From: Chitinophaga pinensis
Lineage (GTDB): Bacteria; Bacteroidota; Bacteroidia; UBA7662
Assembly: GCA_945874665.1 (NCBI GenBank)
Contig: CAMCHJ010000013.1
Span: forward strand, 1-59,106
Length of the DNA: 59,106 nt
Direction of reading: 5' to 3'
Numbering within the stretch: position 1 is the first letter of the stretch; every line of letters starts with the position of its first letter. Positions 45,301 through 54,817 of the stretch are shown here, piece by piece. The position numbers were made by a program, and so were the translations under genes. The notes below the pieces were generated by a model, which saw only the letters and a list, made by a program, of their open reading frames with translations, made no database searches and was not told where the DNA came from.

Positions 45301-48300
45301 TGTTCGAATTCCCTGTCACGTCTACATTGGTTCGTGTACTATCCACTACAAACTTCACCAAGTTAGTGCGACTGCTGCCATTGATTTGGCTGATAGTAAT
45401 AGGAAATGTCTCTGCAGTACTGTACAGTGAGTCGATGAGGGTAAAAGTAACCGGACCAGTCACTAAACCTGCCGTCAAAAAATTGGTAGCAGCAGTGATG
45501 GTTGGAAAATCGGCAGGCCCGCTTATACCCACCCTATAATTACCATTTACTACTGGCAAAATCTGATACCTATGCGGAGCCAGCGGAGCCACAGCATTCG
45601 ATAGGTATAATCCTTCTCCGCCCAAAGGTGCGGTGGTTACCGTATTGGTAGCATTCAACACAGCGATGTAATACTGTATGGTATCCATTTGCTGCACACC
45701 ACCAAGCGCCGCATAATTAATCAAAAAGGTATAGTTTGTACCAGATATGCTAGGAATGGTATCTAATTGCCAAACGGTTTGTGAGGCCTTTTTGTAAAAC
45801 ATACGGGCTGAGCCTGACGTTAGGGTACTTACACTATCTGTAATACTCGCAACGACAGAACGACTTGGTCCAAGCAAAGTATCCGACAATAAAGTCGGAT
45901 TTATTTGAGAAAAAATCCTTCCAACGAACTCATAGGCACCAATATCTGGGGTGGTTGCACTTCTTGCTTGTCCCGCAAAGTCAGTCAACACATAACTTAC
46001 TGGCGTACCTAAATTGTCAAATGCCGTACTAGTAGGTACCAGTAAAGTGGCGTTAGTGAACACTGGGTTTATGGAAACCGAATTCGCATCCTTACCAGTT
46101 GCTGTTTGCCAGGCACTCACTGTAGCATAATCTGTGGCTGGTGTATTTACCCTAAACATAGCCGGCGGTGTACTACCTCCAATTCGGAAGTTATTATTGG
46201 AACTACTCAAACTGTCTAACTGCTCCAATAAGGTAAAACGCACCAGCCTAAAAGCTGCGGGTAACTCCCCCACAATTGGCTTGACCTCAAAATGATTATT
46301 TCTAACATTCATAAAAGCAAATGCTGGAGCAGTAGCCGAACCACCAGATACATACAAGGCCGCTTGAATGGTTGATGTAGAAGTTGTATTCAATTCATAA
46401 TAAACCGTGTTGTTCACAATCTCTAATGCATCGCGTGGATTAGGCGGAGTTGCATTCACTACTTGCGAACCTGTTATGTGAATAGGGTTCAAAGCAAGCG
46501 TTGTTGTAGCCGACAGACTCGCCGCTTGCCTGCCGTTGATGACGTTGTTATAAATACGGTTAGTATTTAACTGTACCGAAGTGGTATCCGCATTTAAATT
46601 ACTCAACAAAATAGCGTAGCCGCTCATGTCTCCCTCAATCAAATTATCATTTAACTGTAATGAATAGGCATTAGCCACCCAAATGCCCGAACCAAGGGTG
46701 GATGTTCCTATAAAGTTGGAGATATCGTTATTACTGATAATTGGATTAAGTTGGTTGAGCGCGTAAATGGCTCTGTAAACGTAATTTGTAAAGGTGTTGG
46801 CCACCACTTGGTTTAAATCTACAAAAGGATTACTATTGGCGCCATTTAAAAACACACCATAATAAAAGCCAGTAAAGCTATTATTGATAATGAGCCCTCC
46901 CCTGCCATTGTACAATACGCCAATATTAAAAGTGGAGTTTGCCACAGTTAAATCTTCAAACCTACATCCAATCACATCACCTCCGGAGTTATTTCCGTAA
47001 GAGAGTATGCCCGCTTGCGTTGTAACGGCAATGGTGCGCCGAAAAGTTAAATTCTGAAAAGAAACGCGGGCCGTATGCGCAATATTAAAATTGATGCGAT
47101 TTCCTACAGTAGTAGTATCTTGAATCAAAATTACATCTGAAGCCAAACCTGTTGCACTGTTGAATGTAATCGTGCTGCTTGGTGAAGCACCCGGTAAATT
47201 GGGGATATTATAAGAACCAATGTAAGTGCCAGGATTAATATTGAATGTCACCGGACCACCGATACCGCCACAAGTCATGATGTTTACTGCGTCAGTGATG
47301 GTGGCAAAGTTGGCAGCAGGACCACCTATGGTGTAAGTGCCACCAGGTAAAGCAATACAAAAAGAACTATTGAGCGTATCATTGGTAGCATTCAGATCTT
47401 GACCTAATCCATTGGCATTGGTCACCCATACTTTAAGGTTAAAAGTTTGGGTAGTTGGCACAGTGATTGGCAATGCAAAAGTATGCTGAGCTATAACAAA
47501 ACCACTCAAATTACCGCTCCAAGTCTCAATCACAGGTGGATTATTGTCGAGTTGATACCCTACTGTAGCAGAAACCAAGTTGTTACTACCCCGGTTTTGT
47601 ACATTGATGGTTACCTGGGTGCTTAAACCCGGCGAAAGGGGTGCAGCTGGGGAAATTACCGCCTGAGCTGCAGCATCTAAGCCCAATAAGGGCGCAATTG
47701 AAATACCTAAATCACTTAAAATCGAAGAAGCACTACCTGTTGTTGCTCCGTTAGTAGTAGAAGTTAGTCGCTGGTGATTAGGAGCAGAACCGACGGTGAA
47801 AGTCGCAGACTGAAAGCCTGTACTACTTGTTCTATTGTCCATTTCAACGTCTACCACCAAAGTAAGGGCAGGGTCATAAGGAAAAGGCGTAGCTAATGGG
47901 ATATAATACCATGCGCCTGCTGGTGCTGTTTGGTTAATCGTATAACTTGGATCAGAAAGCACGGTTGTAAGTTGCGATGGGGTATAAAAATCTAACCCAC
48001 CAGCACCAGGAAAAACCGGGCTTGCGAATTGTCCTAACCTAATTTGTAAGTTAGAATAAGTACCCGGACCAGCACTACTTCCCGAGGCTGAATTGTTATT
48101 CCTAAACCAGAGGGTATCAATTAAACCTCCAGGAACGGCGCCCAAATCGCCAGGCTTGTATAAAAACTGCGTCTTTTTATTCGATGTACTGTTAAAAGGA
48201 AAAGCATTGCTGCCCGTTGAAACCGCAGTGTTGGTTGAATATGGCGGGGTTTGGGCCAATAAAGTGTTGGGCAGCGCCATGACCATAACTGCCAAAAGCA

Positions 48301-48328
48301 GATGAAAGAAAGGGTAAATGTGTTTCAT
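42332..48328 (-). CDS. Giant secreted T9SS cargo protein with two beta-helix regions (paralogue A)
   Basis: A 1,998-residue protein with signal peptide 1-25 (ending LLAQ). Approximate layout: N-terminal sandwich 26-205; CARDB-like domain 210-320; parallel beta-helix 1 320-800 (NNSFTGF, ISNNDISNF-type turns, closing with DIGAYEF); linker domain 800-930; beta-helix 2 930-1435, again closing with GAYEF; Ig-like domain 1440-1555; PKD-like domain from AGNDTTINAGDTATL (1560) interrupted by a ~180-residue module and resuming at VTWTELGSTT (1753); CARDB 1800-1910; sorting domain from VYPVPADQ (about 1920) to VVVRR. T9SS cargo cross the outer membrane and lose this tail. Function is probably adhesion or glycan binding/cleavage; no catalytic residues were identified. 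Confidence 0.88.
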   Translation of the reverse strand: MKHIYPFFHLLLAVMVMALPNTLLAQTPPYSTNTAVSTGSNAFPFNSTSNKKTQFLYKPGDLGAVPGGLIDTLWFRNNNSASGSSAGPGTYSNLQIRLGQFASPVFPGAGGLDFYTPSQLTTVLSDPSYTINQTAPAGAWYYIPLATPFPYDPALTLVVDVEMDNRTSSTGFQSATFTVGSAPNHQRLTSTTNGATTGSASSILSDLGISIAPLLGLDAAAQAVISPAAPLSPGLSTQVTINVQNRGSNNLVSATVGYQLDNNPPVIETWSGNLSGFVIAQHTFALPITVPTTQTFNLKVWVTNANGLGQDLNATNDTLNSSFCIALPGGTYTIGGPAANFATITDAVNIMTCGGIGGPVTFNINPGTYIGSYNIPNLPGASPSSTITFNSATGLASDVILIQDTTTVGNRINFNIAHTARVSFQNLTFRRTIAVTTQAGILSYGNNSGGDVIGCRFEDLTVANSTFNIGVLYNGRGGLIINNSFTGFYYGVFLNGANSNPFVDLNQVVANTFTNYVYRAIYALNQLNPIISNNDISNFIGTSTLGSGIWVANAYSLQLNDNLIEGDMSGYAILLSNLNADTTSVQLNTNRIYNNVINGRQAASLSATTTLALNPIHITGSQVVNATPPNPRDALEIVNNTVYYELNTTSTSTIQAALYVSGGSATAPAFAFMNVRNNHFEVKPIVGELPAAFRLVRFTLLEQLDSLSSSNNNFRIGGSTPPAMFRVNTPATDYATVSAWQTATGKDANSVSINPVFTNATLLVPTSTAFDNLGTPVSYVLTDFAGQARSATTPDIGAYEFVGRIFSQINPTLLSDTLLGPSRSVVASITDSVSTLTSGSARMFYKKASQTVWQLDTIPSISGTNYTFLINYAALGGVQQMDTIQYYIAVLNATNTVTTAPLGGEGLYLSNAVAPLAPHRYQILPVVNGNYRVGISGPADFPTITAATNFLTAGLVTGPVTFTLIDSLYSTAETFPITISQINGSSRTNLVKFVVDSTRTNVDVTGNSNSALVILNGVKNFEWNGSSPSGARVMRVTNTSVAANSCVFNLRSTLAAPLDSVIIQGVRIVGGSNTVTSTFGIHVAGATVSTTTTGDGMYAVRILNNEVTNAYFGIYLRGSIGSPAVNSLIANNRIGAANAATTVNFRGIDAQNLLNSQISGNEVFNITGISSVTRSGIELGGTGSSNVRTTRNLIYEINTPGTSGAHGIFVVSGNGFIIDNNVIRGIRTQNGSAISQTTNAFGIRLGSGSGHKVWYNTVHIYGNYTNANTTGAASAALVISSTVVTGIEIKNNVFSNTMTSVATGTRAFNAIWLPTSYGPTNLDINNNAYHVANTVDHAVGRVGTATTSPLYDDVLAWKGFTSGGTATNDILSVPPTGKSPAPFVSDTVLTVLASTVTGIESGAVVIAALGTPNTDFNNTNRPAGTGIAPDMGAYEFNGVVLPDAFPPTIDSATITPNASQCVVTPRTVTAFVRDNAGGVGVDSVFISYTVATVQQPLILMARSAGTSASGTYTATIPASSLPNQRYEVSVVARDTNGNFTPVQALGLYADDYLAVNAGNDTTINAGDTATLVATVVGFAGTNVVEASRTGGNGSAGVSFNVRAISGVVLDSIYVPIYGTIGTAATVDVWHSTSPVNGAPTINAGPVWTRIVTAGPTTCLNTGFTGAMLGSAVAIPGNLTIPAGASHGFFVQVMSGGSQGYTSHTTALVDTFTDGNIVIYTGPNVGYGGSAPNPTFHPRMFNGSVGYKSNASVTWTELGSTTVLASADTLLATPIVTTTYVATLTDSICTKTDTVTVFVTPNIIDDIGISAILTPNAVSALNQAYTVTVVIENFGNSPATGFDVAFAVNGTELNANAIARTVPAGDTIHHTFTQSWTPTSGGTVNLCAYTKGLSTDVNLANDTSCATFLNVNVEEVNNLVSKVYPVPADQLVNFDFGAQQGVGTLELRDNLGRLVYSTPIDLSTGAMHEVKTGSYAAGVYNYRFVMDSKVQYGQVVVRR

Positions 48329-48421
48329 ACGGAGGTTTTAAAGGACAAACAAGATATTGATTTTTCTGAATAACGCGTCTACGTGTAGGTGATATTTGAA
48401 TTTCCCTTACTCCATAAAAAG

Positions 48422-48455
48422 AAAAAGCCCCTCTGCATGCACAGAGGGGCTTTTT
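48422..48455. terminator. Terminator of the second T9SS giant gene
   Basis: AAAAAGCCCCTCTG (48422-48435) pairs perfectly with CAGAGGGGCTTTTT (48442-48455) across CATGCA, with U-runs on both strands, 20 nt beyond the minus-strand stop. Confidence 0.85.
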
Positions 48456-48475
48456 AGGGTGTTTTATTTTCGGCT

Positions 48476-51400
48476 TTAGCGACGAACCACTACTTGTCCG
48501 TACTGCACCTTGCTATCCATCACAAAGCGGTAGTTGTAAACGCCAGCAGCATAGCTGCCCGTTTTTACTTCGTGCATCGAGCCCGTACTCAGGTCAATCG
48601 GCGTGCTGTACACCAAACGGCCCAGGTTATCGCGGAGCTCCAACATGCCTGTACCCTGCTGGGCACCAAAGTCGAAGGTCACCAACTGATCGGCAGGTAC
48701 GGGGTACATCTTGCTCACCAAGTCGTTCACCTCTTTTACATTTACCCCGCCGAAATTAGCGCAACTGGTATCGTTGGCCAAGTTTACATCTGAAGCCAAA
48801 CCTTTGGTGTAGGCACACAGTTCAACGGAGCCCCCTACAGTTGGGGTCCACGACAGTGGGAAGGTGTGATGGATGGTATCACCTGCAGCTACTGTGCGCG
48901 CAATTGGAGTGGCATTGAGCTCAGCGCCGTTTACTGCGAAAGCCACGTCAAAACCAGTTGCCGGTGAGTTACCAAAGTTTTCAATTACCACTGTAACTGT
49001 ATAAGGCGCGTTCAACGCCGGCACAGTCGTTGGCGACAAAATAGCGCTAACGCCAATGTCGTCGATGATGTTTGGCGTAACAAATACCGTAACCGTATCG
49101 GTTTTAGTACAAACAGAATCGGTAGCCGTTAATAAATAATTGGTAGTTACTACTGGTGCTACGATTAATGTATCTGAAGTACCCAAAACCGTGGTGCTGC
49201 CTTGTGCAGTCCAACTAAAGGTAACTGGTGAGCCATAATACACACGCCCAACCCACAAACGTGGTGAACAACAAGCTGCCCAGATTGTACATAAGCCTTC
49301 TCCATTGGTTATTGAGAGCTCGCTGTTAGACAAATTGGTCGTGCCTGTTGCATAACGTGAATGGTATTGCAAATACACGCCCACTACCGTTCCCGCAGGC
49401 ACCGTAAATCCATTGATAGCCAAATTAAATGGCGTGGTATTGTTTGTTGGATTGATGGTGTAGGCCCCTTCTTGGGTCCATAATGCCTGATTACCTTGTG
49501 CGCCTGCAACACCTCCCGTTTTGTAAAAAACAGTCACCGTTTGGCTACCTATATTATTTGGCAGTAAATCAAAGCCACTGATAAACAAGCTGCCACTTAC
49601 GGCCGTCATGTCGAACATAAAGCCGCCAGCACAATTGGTTGCTGCCGCCAAAGTGGGGTCACCTAAGAAGCCAGCCTGTCCAAAAACACTCGAAGCAACC
49701 AGCGTAGCCGTATCACCTGCATTAATTGTGGTGTCGTTACCGGCCGATATAATGATGTAGTCGTCTTTGAACGAACCGATCAATACCGGTGGTGCGAAAT
49801 TGGCAAGTGAATCGCGGCCAGATACCGTCGCCCTTACTGTTTGTCCTGCTGCTGTAGCCGATGGTAATGTACCTGTGTAAGTACCACTTGCCGCTGTGCC
49901 TGCAGTGCGGGTTAGCAAAATACGAGGCTGGGCAACGTTATTGATACTCCAATTCAGAAATACAGAATCTATTCCCACGCCTCCTGCATTATCTCTTGCA
50001 AAGACCGTAACGGCACGTGCTGTTAAAGCGCACTGATCTGCTCTTGGCGTGATCCTCACCGAATCAATGGATGGCGGGAAGGCATCAGGAAGTACCACTC
50101 CTGCAAACTCATACGCACCCATATCAGGAGCGATGCCGGTACCAGCAGGACGGTTGATATTGTTAAAATCGGTGTTTGGTGTGCCTAAGGTAGTAATCAC
50201 CACTGCACCCGACTCCATACCCGTTACCGTTGTGGCTGGGATGGTTAATACGGTATCTGAGACAAAAGGCGCTGGACTTTTGCCAGTTGGCGGCACCGAC
50301 AGAATGTCGTTCGTGGCCACACCAACTGACGTAAAGCCTTTCCAAGCCAATACATCGTCGTATAATGGACTAGTAGTAGCTGTACCCACACGACCCACGG
50401 CATGATCAACCGTATTGGCCACATGATACGCATTGTTGTTAATATCGAGGCTGGATGCCACGTAGTTGGTTGGCAACCAAATAGCGTTAAAGGCACGGGT
50501 ACCTGTAGCTATGGAGGTCATGGTGTTGCTAAACACATTGTTCTTGATTTCGATACCAGTAACCACCGTGCTCGAAATCACTAAAGCAGCTGATGCAGCG
50601 CCCGTGGTGTTTGCATTGGCGTAGTCGCCGTACATATGCACCGTATTGTACCAAACTTTGTGGCCTGTGCCGCTGCCCAAACGAATACCAAAGGCATTGC
50701 TCAATTGCGATACCGCGGAGCCGTTTTGACTGCGGATGCCACGAATTACGTTATTGTCGATAATAAATCCATTACCACTGATCACATAAATACCATTGGC
50801 ACCATTGGTAGCTGGCGTAAATACATCATAAACCAGGTTGCGCGTTGTACGCACATTCACAGAACCTGTGCCACCCAACTCAATACCCGAACGGGTAATG
50901 GAGGTGGTACCTGTGATGTTCCTGATTTCGTTACCACGAATTTCAGAATTGGACAGGTTTTGAACATCAATACCTCTCAAATTCACAGTGGTAGCTGCAT
51001 TGGCCGTACCAATGAGGTTGTTGGCAATCAAAGTGTTTACAGCTGGATTGGCAGTGGTACCACGCACATAAATACCAAAGTAAGCATTGCTCACCTCATT
51101 ATTCAACAAACGTACCGCATACATACCATCGCCTGTAGTTGCTGTAGAAACAGTAGCACCAGCCGCATGTATGCCGAAGGTGCTCGTTACTGTATTTGAA
51201 CCACCCACAATTCGGATGCCCTGGATGGTTACCGAATCAATTGGCGCCGCCAAGGTACTTCTCAGGTTGAATACACTGCTGTTGGCAGCTACTGAAGCGT
51301 TAGTAACCCGCAAAGCGCGTGCACCCGCTGGCGTTAATCCATTCCATTCAAAATTCTTCACCCCATTCAAAATCACCATCGCCGTATTCGACAATCCACT

Positions 51401-54346
51401 TACCACCACATTTGTAAGCGCACTGTCAACGGTGAACCTCACATAATTAGCACGACTCGAGCCACTCAAAGCATTGATGGTAATCGGAAAGCTCTCAGCC
51501 GTGTTATAGGCCGTATCAATCAAAATAAAATTAACCGGCCCCGTTACCAAGCTGTTGTTGATGAAGTTGGCAGCGGCTGTAATGGTTGGGAAATTTGCAT
51601 TGGGATTGCTCGTGCCTACGCGGTAATTACCAGCCGCTTGTCCTAACAACTTATAACTATACACAACCGGTGGCGGGGTATTGCCCAATGGGCCCCGACC
51701 AAAGCCTCCTAGCGGAGAAGTGGTAACGGTACCACCCGTATTCAAGGTAGCAATGTAATACCGAATGGTATCTAAAGCCGCTACGCCACCCACAGATGCA
51801 TAATTAAATGTAAAGGTAAAATTGCTTCCCACTACCACCGGCAGACTATCAACCAGCCAAGCGCCTGCGTTTTTACGGTAGTACATGCGTGGACCATTAG
51901 GAGGCCCCGCAATTAAACCCGATGTATCTGTGATGTTAACAGTCAAAGTCCTTGCTGTTGAAACCAAAGTATCGACTAAAGGTGTAAGGTTAATCTGCGA
52001 AAACAAGGCACCAGCAAACTCATAAGCACCAATGTCAGGTGTAGTCGCACTTCTGGCGTTGCCATTGATGTCGGTAAAAATGTACGAAACCGGCACCCCC
52101 TGATTGTCTAAAGTCAATTGCGTAGGAATAGGCAACGAAGGCGCAACAAAATCAGGACGTACGTTTAAAGAATTCGCATCTCTTGAGGAGGCTGTTTGCC
52201 AAGCACCTAATGTTTGGTAGCCAGCAATGGGGTTGTTATTGTACACCAAATCAGTACCAGCAGCGATTCCAGTGCTGTTCGAAACCCAGTAATTATTATT
52301 GTTCGAAACCAAGGAATCCACCATCCAACTACCAGCAATGTAAAGTGCCTTGATGTTTGGCTGCAAATTACCGGCACTTGGCTTCACAGAAATTAAGTTA
52401 TTGCGAAGCTCTAAGCGATTCAGCGGGATTAAAGTGGCCGAACCTCCCAGTAAGTGCATACCAGCTCCATAGGTAGTGGTAGATGTACTGCCTAGCTCTA
52501 TGTTCACTGTATTGTTCACAAAAGAAACTCGGTCTAGCGGATTTAACGGAATGAGCGTAGTAGAAGTAGATGAAGAGGAACTTAAATAAATGCCATACGA
52601 AACAATGGTGGCCGATAGGTTCGAAACACCGGAAACCACATTGTTGTAAATCCTGTTTTCGTTACCAAGTGAGTCTCCATTGGGATTGATGATGTAGATA
52701 CCCATATTACCGAGCACGCCCAACACCTTATTGTCTGACATCGTGAGCTTTTCACTGCGACTGGTATACAAACCATAGCCAAAAGTTGACAATGGGTTTA
52801 CGTTATTCAAGGTATTGCCTTGCACAGTGAGTTCAGAAGTATTCACTGCATAAACGCCATAACGATAGTTTTCCATGGTATTGCCAACAATCAAACCACC
52901 CGTTGTATAGGTGGAATTGGCACTTGTTCCATTGATGAATACGTTGTAATAGAAACCATTGAAGTAGTTTCCAGAGATGTTTGTGTAATTATTGGCTTCC
53001 GTACGAATGGCTTGGTTGTTGGAGCTTGTACTGCCACTTAAATCTTCAAAGCGACAATTAGATACTGTTAAAAAAGAAGCACCACCATCGGCGAATACAC
53101 AACCCGACAAAACAGTACCGAAGAGGGTCCGCTGAAAAGTAAGGCCGCTAAAGCTCACGTTCGACACGCCATTTACCCTGAAATGGTGCCTGGCAGCGGT
53201 AATCGGTGTTACCGTATCTTGAATAAGGATAACGTTAGCCGGGTTGCTCGACGCCGATAAAAAGGTGATGGTATTGGTGCCACCTGAACCAGGTACGCCA
53301 GCAATCTCGTAACTGCCATAATACGTACCGTCATTTATCAAAAACGTAACAGCAGAGGTTACACCGCAGGTATTTAAAGCAGTAACAGCGGCTTGAAGGG
53401 TACTAAAATTGGCAGAAGCCCCACCTACTGTGTAGGAACCCGCTAGTCCCGTACAAAGCGTACGTCTCAAAGTATCGTTGCTTGGATTGGCATCTGCACC
53501 TAAGCCATTGGCATTGGTCGACCATACTTTAAGGGTTAACGAAGTATTACCAGTGATGTTGATTGGCGTAGCGAAGGAATAATTTTCTGTTTGACCTGGC
53601 CCCAACACTGTATTAAAGCTGTGGTTGTTTACCAGCACAGGCGGGTCGTTGTTTAATTGATAACCCAAATTTGCAGACACAATGGGGTCAGCTGCCGAGT
53701 TTTGGTAACTCACCGTTACGTTGTTTGCACCGATCACTAAAGTTTGCGGGGCAATCAAAGCTGCAGGACGTAAATCGCGGCCCGTTGCAAAACGATAATA
53801 AACACCACCAGCCGGGAAACGTGGATGTAACGTTGGATTTGGAAAGGTACCGGCATAACTGATGTTGGTTCCTATGCGTATCGTAACATTTCCATCAGTA
53901 AAAGTATCAACAGGGGGTGCTGCAGAAGTGTAACTTACACTGGCTGTTAAACTGCCTGCAAAAAACCGAATGGTTGTACCCGCATTTACCAATAAGCCTC
54001 CAGGAATTGGAATGGCCATAATATTGGGGTCTGTACCCGATAAGTTGGGAGCAGCCACACCCGCGTAGGAGGCTTGTAACTCCGTCCAAATAGGCGTTGA
54101 TATTGAGCCCGGTAAACCTGTAAGAGATGTGGTGCTGTACCACAAACGGTAATCACCACTGGTTGCTGTAAACCTACAATAAACAGTATCCACAAAAACC
54201 GAAGCATTGGCAGTCATCTGAAAGGTGATGCCACTGTTAGTTGAGGTAGATGTTGAAGCGGTAATGCCCGTAATACCGAGGTATTGCTGTGCCTGGGCGC
54301 TCATTGCCATCACAATCAATAGGATAAAAGCATAAAGTTTTTTCAT
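48476..54346 (-). CDS. Giant secreted T9SS cargo protein with two beta-helix regions (paralogue B)
   Basis: A 1,956-residue protein from ATG 54346 (MKKLYAFILLIVMAMSAQAQ signal peptide; the frame is open 14 codons further). Layout: N-terminal module 20-195 (ends VDTFTDGNVTIRIG...FPNPTLHPRF); CARDB-like 195-300; beta-helix 1 309-775; linker 775-905; beta-helix 2 909-1414; Ig-like to 1535; PKD-like domain split at about 1553-1707 by a different module (YLQYHSRYATGTTNLSN); CARDB 1762-1870; sorting domain from MYPVPADQ to VVVRR. Beta-helix 2 and the C-terminal 250 residues are nearly identical to paralogue A, whereas beta-helix 1 and the N-terminus are not. Likely surface adhesin or glycan-active protein. 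Confidence 0.88.
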   Translation of the reverse strand: MKKLYAFILLIVMAMSAQAQQYLGITGITASTSTSTNSGITFQMTANASVFVDTVYCRFTATSGDYRLWYSTTSLTGLPGSISTPIWTELQASYAGVAAPNLSGTDPNIMAIPIPGGLLVNAGTTIRFFAGSLTASVSYTSAAPPVDTFTDGNVTIRIGTNISYAGTFPNPTLHPRFPAGGVYYRFATGRDLRPAALIAPQTLVIGANNVTVSYQNSAADPIVSANLGYQLNNDPPVLVNNHSFNTVLGPGQTENYSFATPINITGNTSLTLKVWSTNANGLGADANPSNDTLRRTLCTGLAGSYTVGGASANFSTLQAAVTALNTCGVTSAVTFLINDGTYYGSYEIAGVPGSGGTNTITFLSASSNPANVILIQDTVTPITAARHHFRVNGVSNVSFSGLTFQRTLFGTVLSGCVFADGGASFLTVSNCRFEDLSGSTSSNNQAIRTEANNYTNISGNYFNGFYYNVFINGTSANSTYTTGGLIVGNTMENYRYGVYAVNTSELTVQGNTLNNVNPLSTFGYGLYTSRSEKLTMSDNKVLGVLGNMGIYIINPNGDSLGNENRIYNNVVSGVSNLSATIVSYGIYLSSSSSTSTTLIPLNPLDRVSFVNNTVNIELGSTSTTTYGAGMHLLGGSATLIPLNRLELRNNLISVKPSAGNLQPNIKALYIAGSWMVDSLVSNNNNYWVSNSTGIAAGTDLVYNNNPIAGYQTLGAWQTASSRDANSLNVRPDFVAPSLPIPTQLTLDNQGVPVSYIFTDINGNARSATTPDIGAYEFAGALFSQINLTPLVDTLVSTARTLTVNITDTSGLIAGPPNGPRMYYRKNAGAWLVDSLPVVVGSNFTFTFNYASVGGVAALDTIRYYIATLNTGGTVTTSPLGGFGRGPLGNTPPPVVYSYKLLGQAAGNYRVGTSNPNANFPTITAAANFINNSLVTGPVNFILIDTAYNTAESFPITINALSGSSRANYVRFTVDSALTNVVVSGLSNTAMVILNGVKNFEWNGLTPAGARALRVTNASVAANSSVFNLRSTLAAPIDSVTIQGIRIVGGSNTVTSTFGIHAAGATVSTATTGDGMYAVRLLNNEVSNAYFGIYVRGTTANPAVNTLIANNLIGTANAATTVNLRGIDVQNLSNSEIRGNEIRNITGTTSITRSGIELGGTGSVNVRTTRNLVYDVFTPATNGANGIYVISGNGFIIDNNVIRGIRSQNGSAVSQLSNAFGIRLGSGTGHKVWYNTVHMYGDYANANTTGAASAALVISSTVVTGIEIKNNVFSNTMTSIATGTRAFNAIWLPTNYVASSLDINNNAYHVANTVDHAVGRVGTATTSPLYDDVLAWKGFTSVGVATNDILSVPPTGKSPAPFVSDTVLTIPATTVTGMESGAVVITTLGTPNTDFNNINRPAGTGIAPDMGAYEFAGVVLPDAFPPSIDSVRITPRADQCALTARAVTVFARDNAGGVGIDSVFLNWSINNVAQPRILLTRTAGTAASGTYTGTLPSATAAGQTVRATVSGRDSLANFAPPVLIGSFKDDYIIISAGNDTTINAGDTATLVASSVFGQAGFLGDPTLAAATNCAGGFMFDMTAVSGSLFISGFDLLPNNIGSQTVTVFYKTGGVAGAQGNQALWTQEGAYTINPTNNTTPFNLAINGFTVPAGTVVGVYLQYHSRYATGTTNLSNSELSITNGEGLCTIWAACCSPRLWVGRVYYGSPVTFSWTAQGSTTVLGTSDTLIVAPVVTTNYLLTATDSVCTKTDTVTVFVTPNIIDDIGVSAILSPTTVPALNAPYTVTVVIENFGNSPATGFDVAFAVNGAELNATPIARTVAAGDTIHHTFPLSWTPTVGGSVELCAYTKGLASDVNLANDTSCANFGGVNVKEVNDLVSKMYPVPADQLVTFDFGAQQGTGMLELRDNLGRLVYSTPIDLSTGSMHEVKTGSYAAGVYNYRFVMDSKVQYGQVVVRR

Positions 54347-54817
54347 TGTCAAAAAATTGAATCTAAATATAAATAAATCATCAATCAATAAAGAAAATCG
54401 TCCGTTTCACTTGCCCAGAGAAGGGACACATACGCCAAATCCAAAAAAATAACATAACAAAATAGGGGGCCTTGACGCTCAATGCGCCAAAAGCGCCTGT
54501 GCCATTAAAATGCCATTAAATTACGCTGCTAATATCCTGTCTTGTGTAAACTGCAGCTCGAGCAACAAAAAAGCAGGCTTCCCGATGCATACTGGCAATG
54601 GTTTTAACATGTTAACAGGACAAATTTTGAAGGGATGGCTGAACTCTAAAGCCATAATAAATTCGCTAATAGAATACCTAACAGCGAAATCAGCGCCGGT
54701 CTAGATGCTTAATAAGTAGCACAATCGATAAAGCAAACAGGAATCTGGCGTATGAGGCAATGCCCTCGGGTAACCCGCTATAAACCTCGGTTTTGGCGCC
54801 TTGCTGCTCCGGATGGT
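54347..54817. other. Intergenic region between paralogue B and rsmG
   Basis: About 470 nt. TATATTTA on the minus strand (54363-54370), one mismatch from TAnnTTTG, 16 nt before ATG 54346, could be the promoter element of paralogue B. A 64-codon open frame at 54510-54704 has no recognisable features. Nothing else is seen. Confidence 0.5.

Noticed and set aside
50636-51199. 187-codon open frame on the plus strand within paralogue B
   Set aside because: Mirror of the repetitive beta-helix coding sequence; Thr/Ile/His-rich with no start signal or domain.
54510-54704. 64-codon open frame between paralogue B and rsmG
   Set aside because: No recognisable motif, no -7 element, and no neighbouring gene suggesting function; may be chance.
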